From assembly GCA_900323505.1 (NCBI GenBank), contig OOIN01000036.1, positions 62,001 to 126,000 on the forward strand: 64,000 bases of DNA, written 5' to 3'. Source of the DNA: Ustilago trichophora. Lineage: Eukaryota > Basidiomycota > Ustilaginomycetes > Ustilaginales > Ustilaginaceae. The notes below the pieces were generated by a model, which was not told the origin of the DNA, did no database searches, and saw only the letters and a list, made by a program, of their open reading frames with translations. Made by a program: the position numbers and the translations under genes. This document shows, piece by piece, positions 52,419 through 63,800 of this stretch (its first letter is position 1; every line of letters begins with the position of its first letter).

Positions 52419-54653
52419 GGAGACTTTTGGGACAAAGAATCTCACTCTTAAGCCGCTAGCAGATGGCTCGATGGGAGCACCAGTCTTGAGGGTGGCGGAT
52501 GAGCGACTTGAATCAGCTCAGCTCTGCGGCGTCTGGATGGGCAGAGACGTCGGTCGGGGAGAGCAGCGCAAAGTGCACGTTGAGCAGGTAGGAAGCTCTG
52601 CTCGTAAAGAGTGCAGGTAGGCAATAGCTTGCTCCGCGGTCGAGACGCAGGAGTTTGTTGAAGCTTTGAAAGAAGAGATTCGTTACGGCCGAAGTGCAGG
52701 CATGGAAAGTGATGATCACTTGCGGAGGTGCGAGATAATCGGCGATGGGGGCGCAATGGCAATGCAAAACGGTATGTTGGTGATGGTGATGATGCTGTGC
52801 TATGCTGGTACGGTGGAAGGAGATGAAATGGAAGCAACAAGAAGCAAAAGAGGATAGCGGGAAGGGATGCGTTGTGGCTGAGCCTGTCTGATCGGTATCG
52901 TCACAGCTTGGTCGAAAGTGTTGTATGTAGAGTGGCGAGAAATCTTGCTGCAGTTGGGTGCGAAGAAAGGGAGGGGGAACGGGAGTCGAAGTAATGGTGG
53001 TTGTGATTGATGGTGGTGGTGGTGGTGGTGGGAAGTGATGAAAGGGAAACGACGACGATGCACTTTGAATCACTCAGCCTCGAACCGAGCTCAGCGTTTG
53101 AATAGCACAGCACAGCACAGCACGGCACAGCACAGCACACGCGTGATGAGTTGAGCTGCAGTCACTCACACTCACTCTCACACACACACAGACACAGAGG
53201 GTCGGTCACAGTCACGCAGTCACAAGAAGTGGAGTAACTTTTAGAGTCAATTTGGGTGTGGTGGTGGGTCAGAAAATTACTGTAACTACAGAGCAAATCC
53301 AAAATATCCTCAAAAGAGGATCGTTTGAAAAGAGCGGCTGAGTTGCTTCGATGCGATTGCGATGCGATCCTCGACCAAAGACAGAGCGCGCGGACCGTTT
53401 TTGACCTTTTTCTCTACAGTCACATCCAAGTATTTTTTGTCACTCTCTCGGAATGGTCCCGATCTTGTTTCCTCTCCTTGTAAGATCACACTTACGTTGT
53501 TAGCCATTTCTTTGGATTGTCGTCGGAACAGGGCCGGAACACACAACACTCCTTTTTTGCAAGGAAAGCCCGATCTCGATGAGGTGTCATTAGCATACCT
53601 GTACATTGCATTGTACTCCTTTTGTGATCAACAACAGCAAAGCAGACCACACGACCCACACAACAGCTCGCATACTCATTATAGCCAGCAGTTAAAAGAA
53701 AGCGGCTTTGTATCGTCACTCGGAAGCGAATATGGGATCGGAAATACAGCTTTTGTGGCTTTCCGATCATCCGCTTACTGCAACTGTGATGTGCTATGCC
53801 ATGCTGCGGCGATCTAGCGTCGGAAAAACAGAAAACCAAGAAAATTGAATAAAAAAGGGTCCAATCACAAACAAAAGGGTCCTTCCCGTTCTCGCTCAGC
53901 TAACTGCGACGCAAATACGCACCCTCTTTGATACTGCGTCAATACATACAGTATACTGCTGTGCGAGTATCGAGGGTCGATCACTCTCTCGTGTTGGCGA
54001 TACGATTCGAAAGTTTGATCTTCATCGTTAGAAAGTATAGAGTATGGCCTGATGAGCAGCAGTTGACCTTCAGAAGTGTCCGGCTCGCACTTTCATCCTA
54101 CTCTATCTAGACATCATCATCATCACCATCACCACACAAGCACAGTCTTCAATACCACCAAGCGAATGCAATGCCTGCCTAGAGAGAAAAAAAAAGTATG
54201 CAAGTTCGGATACAAATACAGAGAAGAACATCTGATAAGGTAATCTTCAAAAAAAAAAAAAAGCTGTTCGAGAAACAAGAAACAAGAATAACAAAGTAGT
54301 GATGTGAGTAAAAGTACTGCTCTCTGCTTTTAACCACTACAATCGCTATTGCTGCCTGATGTGCTTCTTTGACGCCGAGATGAGATGATGAGACGTGGAC
54401 CGCACAAGTATCGTATTCAGAAGTGTTAGTTTCATCAAGTCGAAGATCGCCAGGGCTTGCCGGCTAGCGAGCCCCGTTATACCGCCAATCCGAGGATGGA
54501 GGGACGCCAACGACTGTAGTTCAGGCGCAAATTACACGAGTACCATCATTCGACTTGTCACGCCCAATCTCTCTCTCTCTCTCTCCCCCTACCAACACAT
54601 TTTCAACATCGAGAAGGAGGCAAAATGTACTTACTGTGTCAAGGTAAATTGGT
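52419..54653. promoter_or_regulatory. 2.2-kb intergenic region upstream of UFD4
   Basis: No supported gene. Repeats in order: (GGT)7 at about 53011-53031; GCACA pentamers at 53104-53139; CA-rich sequence at 53161-53200; A-runs at 54184 and 54249; a CATCAT/CAC run near 54113-54140; and (CT)8 at about 54569-54585. A 151-codon frame at 53362-53817 (+) has no recognisable domain. The left half is probably the UFD4 promoter and leader, the right half the DBP4 3' flank. Confidence 0.5.
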
Positions 54654-57371
54654 TTAGGCATCGCCAGCGAGTAGACGCAAAGCAAGCTCCTCTTCCTGCT
54701 CCAACTTGCTCTTCTTGGTGGTTGGCGCGGATGAAGCCGCGGTCTTGCGACGCTTGGAAGCGGGGGCTTGATACGAATCCTCGTCTTCGCTCGAGCTTCC
54801 CTCCTCCTCTTCCGAAGAAAGCTCAAAGTCGGGCGTCTCGTAGCCATCGGATCGGTTGTCGATCGGTGCCAGAACCGCTCTACCACCACCATACCCGCCT
54901 TCCTCGTCATCGTCGTCCGAAGCGTACTCGCCTTCGCTCCCATCGCCCTCCTCGTCGTCATCGAGATCGTCACCACGCTCAGCCGCCTTCTCGCGCTCCT
55001 TCTGTCGACGTCGCTTCTCGCGTCGCTTCTCCTTGGCAAGCTCCTTGTCCTTGACATCGGCCTCCTGCATGCGCTCGCGTTCTTCCTCTTCCCAGCGCTG
55101 CGCCTGTGTCCTGGCATCGCCCTGCTTCTTGAACGCCTCTTCGTCTTGCAGCTCGTACAGTGCGTGCGCTTCACCGTCTTCGTCAAAGATGAGCTTCTCG
55201 CCGATACCACGCTTTCCAGCAAGGGCCAATGCCTTCTTGCTCTGTCCCATGGCAAGCTTTCGCTTCGACAGATTTTCAGTCGCATCAGCTTTCGCTTGCT
55301 CCATGGTGATCGGAATATCGTCACCACCAATGCCGTAAGCATCGCCATCGTCCTCCAGCGCGTGGTCGGCCCGCTTGAGTGTGAGGAAGTCGTCGCCTGC
55401 ATCTCCTCCGATCGTGTGAGCTTTGGACGCCGACTTAGAGCCGCGCAAAGCCTCGGCTCCACGGTCGTCATCCGAATCATCCTCGGAATCAGAAGTGTCG
55501 CTGCCAATCAGACGGTCCTCCTTGCGACGAGCTGCCGATCGGCCGTATCGAGTCTCTTCGCCATCCGCCTCATCCTCGTCGGAAGAGCCATCATCCGAGT
55601 CCGAGCCATCCTCGCTTCCTTCCGAATCGTCACTGCTTTCAGCGGACGATACGTCGTCGGCAATCAGCTTGGAATAGTGCTCGCTGAGAATGTCTTGGTT
55701 CTTGCGTTCAAACATGCGGTCGTACTTGGTGCGCACCTTGCCGTTCTTGTCTCCAACCTCGCCGTCATTGTCATCCGAGTCGGCGCCGTCTTCCTTGCCG
55801 TTGTTGGCACCTTGAGCAGCCTTGTAAGCCGCAGCCTTCTTCGCCTTGGCCGCCTCTTTGACGAACTTGACCTTGGGAGCTCCTGGCAGACCCAAGGCAG
55901 CAGCGAATGGCTCGAGTGGAAGCGCAGTGACATCAAAGATGTCCTTGTTCTTTTGCAAGTGAATGGATCGGACGTAAGAGACAAAGGCTTTCTGAGCGAG
56001 ATGCTTGATTTGGGGTTCCTGGAAGGCGAAAGCTTGCAGCTGATTCTGGATGCTCTGGGTCTTGCTCTCCTTGGGCTTGATGCGGCCGATGGGAATGTTC
56101 TTGGTGGCGAGCGCTTCCAAAACACCCTTCTCTTCGCTAGGAAGCACAAAGAGCAGACTGTTACCCTTGGCTGTATATCTTGCCGTCCTGCCTACACGGT
56201 GGATGTAGGTGTCAACATCTTCGGGCACATCGAGCTGGATGACCCAATCGACGGCGGGGAAGTCGAGACCGCGGGCAGCAATGTCGGTGGCGAAAAGCAG
56301 TGCATGTTGCGTCTTGGTGAACTGAGTAAAGATCTGCAGACGCTTGGCCTGCTTCTGCTTTCCGTGCAGCGCCATCAGACTGACACCGGGTCGCAGCTTA
56401 CAGAAGGTCTCGTGGACAAACTGAACCTGACGACATGAGCTCATGAAGACGAGCGCCTTGCATTTGGTGTGGGTTCGGATGAACGAGAAGAGCAAGTCGA
56501 GCTTCTTTTCGAGTTCGACGAGCATGTAGTGTTGCTCAAGGCCTTTGGGTGTGGAGCTCTCGTTCTCTGGATCGCGAACAGCGACGTACTCGGGATCTTG
56601 CAAGGAGAGACGAGCCAGATCCTTGACCCGCTTGGTCTGTGTAGCAGAGAAGAGCATCGTCTGGCGATCGCGAGGAAGGTTCTCGACGATAGCATTGAGA
56701 GTACGCGAGAAACCCATGTCGAGAATACGATCCGCCTCGTCGAGCACGAGCACCTGGAGATTCGAAGTATCGAAGCCGAGCGTCTGGTCCATGTGCTGCA
56801 ACAGACGACCTGGAGTTGCGACCAAAATGTTCATTCGCGACAGACGGTCCTTCTCCTGCTTGAGGTCCTTGCCACCAATAACGAGACCGGCAGAGAACGT
56901 ATGGTAGGGGCCAATCTTGCGAAGAACCTCGAAGATCTGAATGGCAAGCTCTCGTGTTGGAGAGATGACAAGGGCACCGAGACCGTCGGATGGTCCCCAC
57001 TTTCGTCGATAAAGAATCTCGAGGACGGGTATCAAGAAGGCGAGAGTCTTACCGGATCCGGTTCGTGCTGCGCCGAGTACGTCCTTGCCTTTGAGGGAAA
57101 GGGGAAGCGACTTGGCCTGGATATCGGTCATGTCTGTGTATCCAGCCTTCTTGAGACCTCGTCGTGTTCGGTCTGACAAGGGGACTTGTGCAAACTGCTT
57201 GAAGTTGGGCGGCTCAACAAAGCTGTTGGCGCCTTGCTCGAGCTGTGTGATCTCGGCATCCTCGACCTGCCTCTTGAGCTTTCTCGCATTCTTGGAGCGC
57301 GACTTGAGGTGAGGAGCAGGACCACCCTTCTTCCTCTTTGTCGAGCCTTCTGCCGCTGAAGACGGTGGCAT
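54654..57371 (-). CDS. DBP4: DEAD-box ATP-dependent RNA helicase Dbp4 (DDX10)
   Basis: A single-exon 905-aa helicase. In order it shows the Q-motif region (FKQFAQVPLSDRTRRGLKKAGYTDMTDIQ), motif I AARTGSGKT (101-109), Ia SPTRELA, VATPGRLLQH, motif II LDEAD (210-214), motif III FSATQ (241-245) and motif VI YIHRVGRTARYT. The phrases LPVLEILYRRKW-like and FSAGLVIGGKDLKQEKDR are specific to Dbp4/DDX10. The C-terminal third is very acidic, with RRKEDRLIG and KREKRRRQKEREKA charged segments and a final KKSKLEQEEELALRLLAGDA. Dbp4 releases U14 snoRNA from pre-rRNA and acts in the small-subunit processome with Bfr2 and Enp2. It is divergent from the next gene across 619 bp. Confidence 0.95.
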   Translation of the reverse strand: MPPSSAAEGSTKRKKGGPAPHLKSRSKNARKLKRQVEDAEITQLEQGANSFVEPPNFKQFAQVPLSDRTRRGLKKAGYTDMTDIQAKSLPLSLKGKDVLGAARTGSGKTLAFLIPVLEILYRRKWGPSDGLGALVISPTRELAIQIFEVLRKIGPYHTFSAGLVIGGKDLKQEKDRLSRMNILVATPGRLLQHMDQTLGFDTSNLQVLVLDEADRILDMGFSRTLNAIVENLPRDRQTMLFSATQTKRVKDLARLSLQDPEYVAVRDPENESSTPKGLEQHYMLVELEKKLDLLFSFIRTHTKCKALVFMSSCRQVQFVHETFCKLRPGVSLMALHGKQKQAKRLQIFTQFTKTQHALLFATDIAARGLDFPAVDWVIQLDVPEDVDTYIHRVGRTARYTAKGNSLLFVLPSEEKGVLEALATKNIPIGRIKPKESKTQSIQNQLQAFAFQEPQIKHLAQKAFVSYVRSIHLQKNKDIFDVTALPLEPFAAALGLPGAPKVKFVKEAAKAKKAAAYKAAQGANNGKEDGADSDDNDGEVGDKNGKVRTKYDRMFERKNQDILSEHYSKLIADDVSSAESSDDSEGSEDGSDSDDGSSDEDEADGEETRYGRSAARRKEDRLIGSDTSDSEDDSDDDRGAEALRGSKSASKAHTIGGDAGDDFLTLKRADHALEDDGDAYGIGGDDIPITMEQAKADATENLSKRKLAMGQSKKALALAGKRGIGEKLIFDEDGEAHALYELQDEEAFKKQGDARTQAQRWEEEERERMQEADVKDKELAKEKRREKRRRQKEREKAAERGDDLDDDEEGDGSEGEYASDDDDEEGGYGGGRAVLAPIDNRSDGYETPDFELSSEEEEGSSSEDEDSYQAPASKRRKTAASSAPTTKKSKLEQEEELALRLLAGDA

Positions 57372-57990
57372 GATTGCGAATTACTCTGTGGTTTCAGAGG
57401 TGAAGTGGTGTGCTTGTTCGATGGTTGCTCTGTGAGCGAGGAAGAATCGAAAGCTCAACTGAGCTGAAGAAACATGATCCAACAAACAAGCTCTTGAAAC
57501 TTATTGGAGCAAGGCGTTATGGCGGGTGTCTGTTGAGTGGGGGTATAGATATACAGAGTGTGGATGAGGAGATGCAAGGGTAGCAATGATTATTCGAAGA
57601 GAAGGATGTGGGACCAAAAATTTCGCCGCTCTGTGCGAAAAAGAAAAGCAGAAGCACAGAATCGAAAGAAAATTCCAAGAAAAGTTGACCATCCACACGT
57701 GACTTTAAACTTCCGAGTTCCGACTCAAGCCAAGTGTTGGAAGCTTAGACACTTTGACTCGCACTTTCGTGTCTTGTCCTGTCACACCTTTCATCACACA
57801 TTACAACGAGCATCCTCTCCATGTCACATTGGCTGGCCCTACGACCTTATCACAATTCATGACGATCCGCTAAAAAGCTTTGGACACGGCTCGCGAAACG
57901 GCGCAGCAATAAGGCACTCTCAATCAGCGATCTTGTGACCGAGGTCTCTTGCTTTGGTCACAGTCTGATCAGTGGACACCGCCTTTCACG
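57372..57990. promoter_or_regulatory. Divergent promoter region, DBP4 / 881-aa gene
   Basis: A 619-bp spacer. It has A-rich plus-strand sequence (57610-57690) and a CACACGTGACTT element at about 57694 that contains the E-box/CACGTG core. The core is seen in sequence; any factor binding it is unknown. Confidence 0.45.
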
Positions 57991-60636
57991 ATGCCACGTT
58001 GGCGTAGCTCGCTAGCATTGCTAGATCACATAGACATACGCAGCCAGGGATCCAGCTCAGCCTCGCAACTGCTGCGACCTTGCCGTCTTCCTACATCTCT
58101 TCCCGACTTCTTAGCTCCCAGCCTCAGTCACGTACCATCACACACTCGCCGACACAAGGCTTCGTATGTGCGGGCCGCCTTGCAAGCATCAGCATTTGGG
58201 ACCTCAACATCCTCAGCTGGGCCATCGAAAAGTGTGCAGAAGCCAACGTTCTCGCAAAATGTCGACTTCAGCTCCTACTTTGACTCCGACCTTCCGATCA
58301 AGGCCTCTGACGTCGCGAGCACATCTGCTCTTTCGTCGTCTTCCCTCGATGCCGAGATAGCTCAAATCGAGGCAATCATCGATGCTGCGAATACGAAAGC
58401 CGAGATACATGCGGCTGTTGAACAGCTTCGCTACAGAGCTTCTCTGCAAGATGAACGCAGGCGAATCCGGCAATCACGGCGGCAGGGTTCTCGAGCCGAG
58501 GATCAGCATGCGCCAACGCTTGACCTCAACGAACGCTTTCTACTTTGTCTTTTCAAGCAATCCTATGCCATCACAAGGCGAAGCACCAGAAAGGACTTCT
58601 CTCATACGGATTCTTTCGTCGCCAAGTCTCTCCGCAAGATCTTCAACGACATTCCTGCCGATGGCTTCTCCACACTGTTTCTCGCGCGCCTAGCGGCCAA
58701 AGCTGGTGCCGAATCGGCAAACTTGGTGCTGGATCAGCTCTTCGATATCGTGAAAGTACGCCTAGTTCACTCTCCTCCATCACCTTCACTTTCAACTCGG
58801 ACCGAGAGCGCTGCTACCACCAATGCAACATTCGAAAACAATGGCGCTCTTTCCTTATCTCGTGTCCTCCTTAGTCTCATGCGAGGCTTTTCAAATAGCA
58901 GCAGCTTCAAGCGCGTACAAGACTGCTTCACCTTGCTCAAGAACCACTCGCTCCCTGCCAATGTCTTTCATTACCAGCTTCAGCTCATTGCTCTGTTTCG
59001 CGAGCGTGTTTCTCAGTTCATCACCAATCGTCACGTCGACATGGAGCGTCAATCCCAGGAAATGCAGAGCGACATTCTCGAGATGAAGGCATCCATGGAG
59101 GCAAACAATGTCACCCTTGACGACACTTTCCTAGCCACCGTCGTGTCCGGTCTCAGCGCCCCCTTGCGCGCCCCTCTCTCGAAAGCTTCATCCATATCAC
59201 AGGCAAAGAGCGCGCTTCAACTCGTTCGAACCATTTCTCGACTATTCACCCGAGACGCCCGAGACAAGTCATTCCGCAACATGCCTCGTCTCTTATCGGC
59301 CCTTATCCATGCCGAGATTGATGCCATCGAGCGATGCTCAGCATCACGATCCAACGCATTACAGCAAAGTAGGAAACGCATCCGCACGCTGATCCATCAA
59401 CTTGATTCGGCAACATCCCTGTCCCAAGGTGCGGTTTACGGTCGCTTGGACAAAAAGATGATCGGCGAATCACAGCTCGCTGCCATTTTTCTCGAGCTCC
59501 GACTCTTTGTTGCGCTCGGCGACATCGAAGCTGGTCTCAAGAAGCTCCGTCTCCTACTGTCCATTGAACCTCTCATGGAGCCAGAGGCAGCCGAACAATG
59601 TCGCGAGCTGATCCTCCAGCAACGTAGCAGTGTGATCTCGCTTTTCTCCGTGTCCATCCAGCAGCGTCAAGGTATCAAGGAAAAAGACGCAGCGTATGAG
59701 GTCCTGGACCGCGCTTTCTCGACGCAATGGTTCGACAGCGTATGGACCGGCTCCTATATGCCGGCTAATCCTCCACCTGGCTCTGATTTGAAAGCGTACG
59801 ATGCGGACGCGACGGTACTGCGACTGTGGAAGAGGTGGATGCATGCATGGTCGGCCGACGTTTTGGTCGAATCCAAACAGCGAATTGCCAACGATGATAT
59901 CGACCATCAATTTGTCACCTTGGCCAACCTTGACAACGACGTCCACGGTGCTCAAGAAAAACTCTCCAAATATCACACATTCACCGGCACGTATCCATGG
60001 CAAACGCTCAAACGTGGCCTTCAGCTGCTTAACAAGACTATTGATCAATATGAGCTCATCCACGGTGCCAATGCAACCGTCCCTGGCAGCACCACTGACG
60101 CCGGAGCCCATGTCTTCAGCGATATCTCCTCCGAACCGGACCTCAAACCCGCCTCACCCATCGCTCAGCTCTCTGTGCTCTTCAACGAGCGTGCCGTCCT
60201 TGACACCATTGTCAAGTATACCCTCCGTGGTGGTCGACCAGCGCGCAACGAAACCATGTCGACGCACGTGCAGCGTCGACTCACCCTGCTCATCCGCACC
60301 CTAGCTCGCGTTCGTGTCCCCGCACGAACCTGGGAGAACTGTGAATCGTCCATGCTCCGCCATCTGGCGCTTATCGATCGAGAGGTGCTACCCACCGACA
60401 TGGTCCGCCCTGCAATGGATGAGATCCTACAGCGCAAACGTATCGCCCTCCTACGCAATCGAGATCTGAGAAGAGCAATGGAAGAAGAGGCGGCCAAGCT
60501 AGAAGGACATCAGATGACATTGCCTCGTGAAACAGGATCCGTCTTTGTCCTCCGTCAAATACTAGAGACTAGAGCTCGGATGAAAAATCAACAAAACTTG
60601 CCTCAGGTCGACGCTCCTAGACCGGCTTTTACCTAA
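57991..60636 (+). CDS. 881-aa helical protein, probable mitochondrial, function unknown
   Basis: A single-exon protein starting at the ATG at 57991 (MPRWRSSLALLDHIDIRSQG); the frame is open 14 codons further up, but without an ATG. The N-terminal ~80 residues are rich in Arg, Ser and Leu with few acidic residues, consistent with a mitochondrial presequence. The rest is almost entirely alpha-helical in character, with repeated segments such as GFSTLFLARLAAKAGAESAN, SLSRVLLSLMRGFSNSSSFK and ESQLAAIFLELRLFVALGDI. This suggests a PPR/TPR-like solenoid of the sort used in mitochondrial RNA processing or translation. No repeat consensus is strong enough for a family call. It converges with the final gene, 193 bp between stops. 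Confidence 0.75.
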   Translation: MPRWRSSLALLDHIDIRSQGSSSASQLLRPCRLPTSLPDFLAPSLSHVPSHTRRHKASYVRAALQASAFGTSTSSAGPSKSVQKPTFSQNVDFSSYFDSDLPIKASDVASTSALSSSSLDAEIAQIEAIIDAANTKAEIHAAVEQLRYRASLQDERRRIRQSRRQGSRAEDQHAPTLDLNERFLLCLFKQSYAITRRSTRKDFSHTDSFVAKSLRKIFNDIPADGFSTLFLARLAAKAGAESANLVLDQLFDIVKVRLVHSPPSPSLSTRTESAATTNATFENNGALSLSRVLLSLMRGFSNSSSFKRVQDCFTLLKNHSLPANVFHYQLQLIALFRERVSQFITNRHVDMERQSQEMQSDILEMKASMEANNVTLDDTFLATVVSGLSAPLRAPLSKASSISQAKSALQLVRTISRLFTRDARDKSFRNMPRLLSALIHAEIDAIERCSASRSNALQQSRKRIRTLIHQLDSATSLSQGAVYGRLDKKMIGESQLAAIFLELRLFVALGDIEAGLKKLRLLLSIEPLMEPEAAEQCRELILQQRSSVISLFSVSIQQRQGIKEKDAAYEVLDRAFSTQWFDSVWTGSYMPANPPPGSDLKAYDADATVLRLWKRWMHAWSADVLVESKQRIANDDIDHQFVTLANLDNDVHGAQEKLSKYHTFTGTYPWQTLKRGLQLLNKTIDQYELIHGANATVPGSTTDAGAHVFSDISSEPDLKPASPIAQLSVLFNERAVLDTIVKYTLRGGRPARNETMSTHVQRRLTLLIRTLARVRVPARTWENCESSMLRHLALIDREVLPTDMVRPAMDEILQRKRIALLRNRDLRRAMEEEAAKLEGHQMTLPRETGSVFVLRQILETRARMKNQQNLPQVDAPRPAFT

Positions 60637-60829
60637 AACCCCTTTCTCTGCTCCTTCAGCATTCTTAGATCCAGTACACCTGCGGTTTCGATCTCCGACC
60701 GAAATCTCAAGCTCAATCTCACAAACACAATTATCATTTCCAAACATATCAATTTGACAAAGCGCAATGCAAATCCATCCAACACCAATAAATTCAACGA
60801 AAGAAAACAACTCGAGAGAAAGAGAGGCA

Positions 60830-63800
60830 TTACAGCTCAGCATGAGCAACACTGCTAACAACACTAGCCACCGATTGAACACGATCCTTCGCATCCTCTA
60901 CATAGTCTCCGATGGTTTCAGGGGTAGGACTTGCGCCGAGTGCAGAGGCAGCTGAGCGGGAAGCTTTGCTTGCGGTGGATGAAGCATCGGCATAGATGAT
61001 GGATGCGGACGAAGTTGCTGCGTCGACGACAGCGTTAGCTTTTTCTTGGGCTACTTTGATGTAATCACCCGTTGTTTCTGGTCTACCAGCCGATGCGGCG
61101 GATTTGCTCGCTACCGAGGCGAGAGAGCTTGCTGAAGAAGCGCCTGATTTTCCAGCATCTCCGGCTACCGAAGCGACAGAGCTTGCTGAAGAGATACCTG
61201 ATTCAACGACCTCTGCTGCCGATTTTGATGCAACCGAAGCAGCGGAAGACGCGGAAGAAACGCCCGATACGGCCGACCTGGAAGCAACGGAAGCGATCGA
61301 GCTCGCGGAAGAAGCACCGGACTGTACAACCTCTCCTGCCGACTTGGAAGCGACCGAAGCAATCGAAGAAGCAGAAGAAATGCCCGATGCGGCCGATTCG
61401 GAAGCAACCAAAGCGACAGAGCTGGCGGAAGAAACACCTGCCTGTGCCACTTGGCCAATTTTGCTACCCGCCGCGGCAAAGTTCTGCTGTACAGCTTCGA
61501 CGTAGTCTGCTGCCGTTTCGGGGCTGGGAGAGGCGCCGACGGCAGATGCGGCACTACGGCTGGCTTTGGAGGCGAGAGAAGAGGCGGAGGAGGAGGCGGA
61601 GACGACAGATTCGGTAGCGGCGACCGCAGCGGATTGGATGTTGGCAGCAACACCACTGGCTGCGTCAGCGACGGCGGCAGAAGCTTTGGCAGCAGCAGGG
61701 GTCGAGGTACCAACTGCAGATGCGATCGAGCTGGTTGCCTGCGCAGCCGCAGAAGATACTGAACTGCCTACAGCTCCAACTTTGGCGTTGAGGCTGTTGA
61801 TGTAGTCGTCAAACGACGAACCAGAACCAGATCCAGCAGCAACGTACGATTTGGCCCTGGCTACATAGCCATCATTTGCAGGTTCGCCAAGACCGAGCTT
61901 GGAGCGAGCACTACCCACGGCACCAAGCATGGCAGCTGCAGCATCAGTGCTGATCCTGCTGGCCTGCTCAGCAAGCCTATCGGTGATCTCCGAGACCTTT
62001 GCAGCGACGCCTTGGCCTGCGAGCTGGGCGAGAGCAGCATCGCAGTATGCAACGAGCTCCTTCCTGGCCGAGCTGTGGAGCTTGTCGGTGTAGCTACGAA
62101 GCGAGTTGACTTCCTTCTGCATGTTGGGAACATCCTTCCCCAGGTCAATGGCGCCAGAGGCGGTACTGACGGCCTTCTTGTTGCTCTGCACGGCCGAAAG
62201 CTCTTCGGCAAAGAGAGAAGCACGCTTGCGAACGCCGAGATCCCAACCTTGCCACTCGTCCATGGTGACGGCGAATTTGGCGTCGCGCATAATCTCGTCG
62301 TAGGCTTCCTTGGCAGCCGCAGCATATCGGCGGACTTCAGCGCTGCTCGTCTCGATAGCCTGCCTTTCGAGCTGGAGGAGCTCCTCGTAGAAGGCAGCAA
62401 TCTGGGCTTTGGTGTCGAGTGCAGCTTCGTCGAACTTTGCAATCTGCTGGTCAACGAGTGCGTTGCCGTTGGTGAGTTTTTTGTCGAGGTCGGCGTTGGA
62501 GTTGGAGAGCTTGCGAAGGCCACGTTCGACACGATTGAGGATGAGAGCGACAGTGTCCTCGATGAAAGCCTCGTTGACGAGACCGAATCGGTCGGGCAGG
62601 TCAGCCAGACGGCGGTATCGAAGGGCGGCGAGGCGGTCGACGGCAAGCTTGTACTCCTTCTCGATGAGATCAGTCATGCCATTCTCCCACACTTCGAGCA
62701 GCTCCTTGACTTTCTCCTCTTCAGCATCGAGCTCGGCATCGAGCTGAGCGATCTTGATGGGGTCGGTCTCCTTGTCGGCGCGAGAGTCGAATACGGCCTG
62801 CTTGGCGTGCCTGACGCGATCGACGAGGGAGGGATCATTTTGAGCCTTGATTGCAGCTTGTTCCTAGTGATACAGGGATGGGAGTTGCAGCGAAAAGGGG
62901 CAAAAATGGGCAAGAAGCGTCAGCGATTGTTTGCAACCATTGGCAATCGTTTCGTTTCGTTTCATTTGCTTTCAATGGACTGCAGCGAAAGAAGCTGACC
63001 ATCTTGGACCAACCGCCGACTTTGTCTGCTGTGGTACGAATGATGGGGTGTAGAAGGGGGCAGTGAGGGAGGAAGCGAGGAGGGAGGAAGGACTGTGTGA
63101 GATATTCAACTTACTGCCTTCTTGACCGACTGTTGAGCGTGCTTGTCGGCTTCCTTGGCAGCGTGCTTCATTTCGGACTGAGCAGCCTTGATAGCATCGG
63201 AGCCAAGCCAGTGAGCCTTGCGCTCGTACACCTTTTCCAGCAAGCGGTCGAGCTGTGGACGGACGTAGAGGCTGTAGAATCGACGCACGGCGGGGCCGAC
63301 GTGGTTGACGAGGAAGCTGTAGACCTGCTTGACGCCATGAACGACACGAGGATGAAGCTTGTCCATGTAGAAGGCGTAGGAGACGGAAGACGAGTGCAAG
63401 CTGTACTGGTAGGCCTGGTCAACATAGGGCGAGATGTCGCGCTGGTAGATGTCGTGGTACGGCTTGACAGCGTTGTGGACCGTGTCGATGTGGGGCTGAA
63501 TGTTGCGTTTGTGGTACTGCCGAGCCTGGTGAAGGTATGGGTCGAGCTGCTTGCGTGCCTTCTTGAGAGCACGACGACGAGCAGGGTCGATGCGCTTCTT
63601 CCAGATGAGACGTCCACGCTTGTTGGCCTCGCGGTAGATGGGTCGAGAGACCTTGTGGGCACGTTTGAGCCAGGGAGTTGCTGCATGGATCACAGGACGG
63701 GTGTAAGGTTCTGCCTTTTGTTGAGCTAGGTGAAGGTAAGGCTTGACGATAGGTGCGAGTTGGTTATGAGCCTGAGCCAGGTTGCGACAGACGGGGCGAG

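Noticed and set aside
53362..53817. 151-codon plus-strand frame between UFD4 and DBP4
   Set aside because: It has an ATG but no recognisable domain, signal or biased third positions; kept only as intergenic content.
54768..56438. 556-codon open frame antisense to DBP4
   Set aside because: Leu/Val-rich shadow with no domain, lying fully inside the helicase gene.
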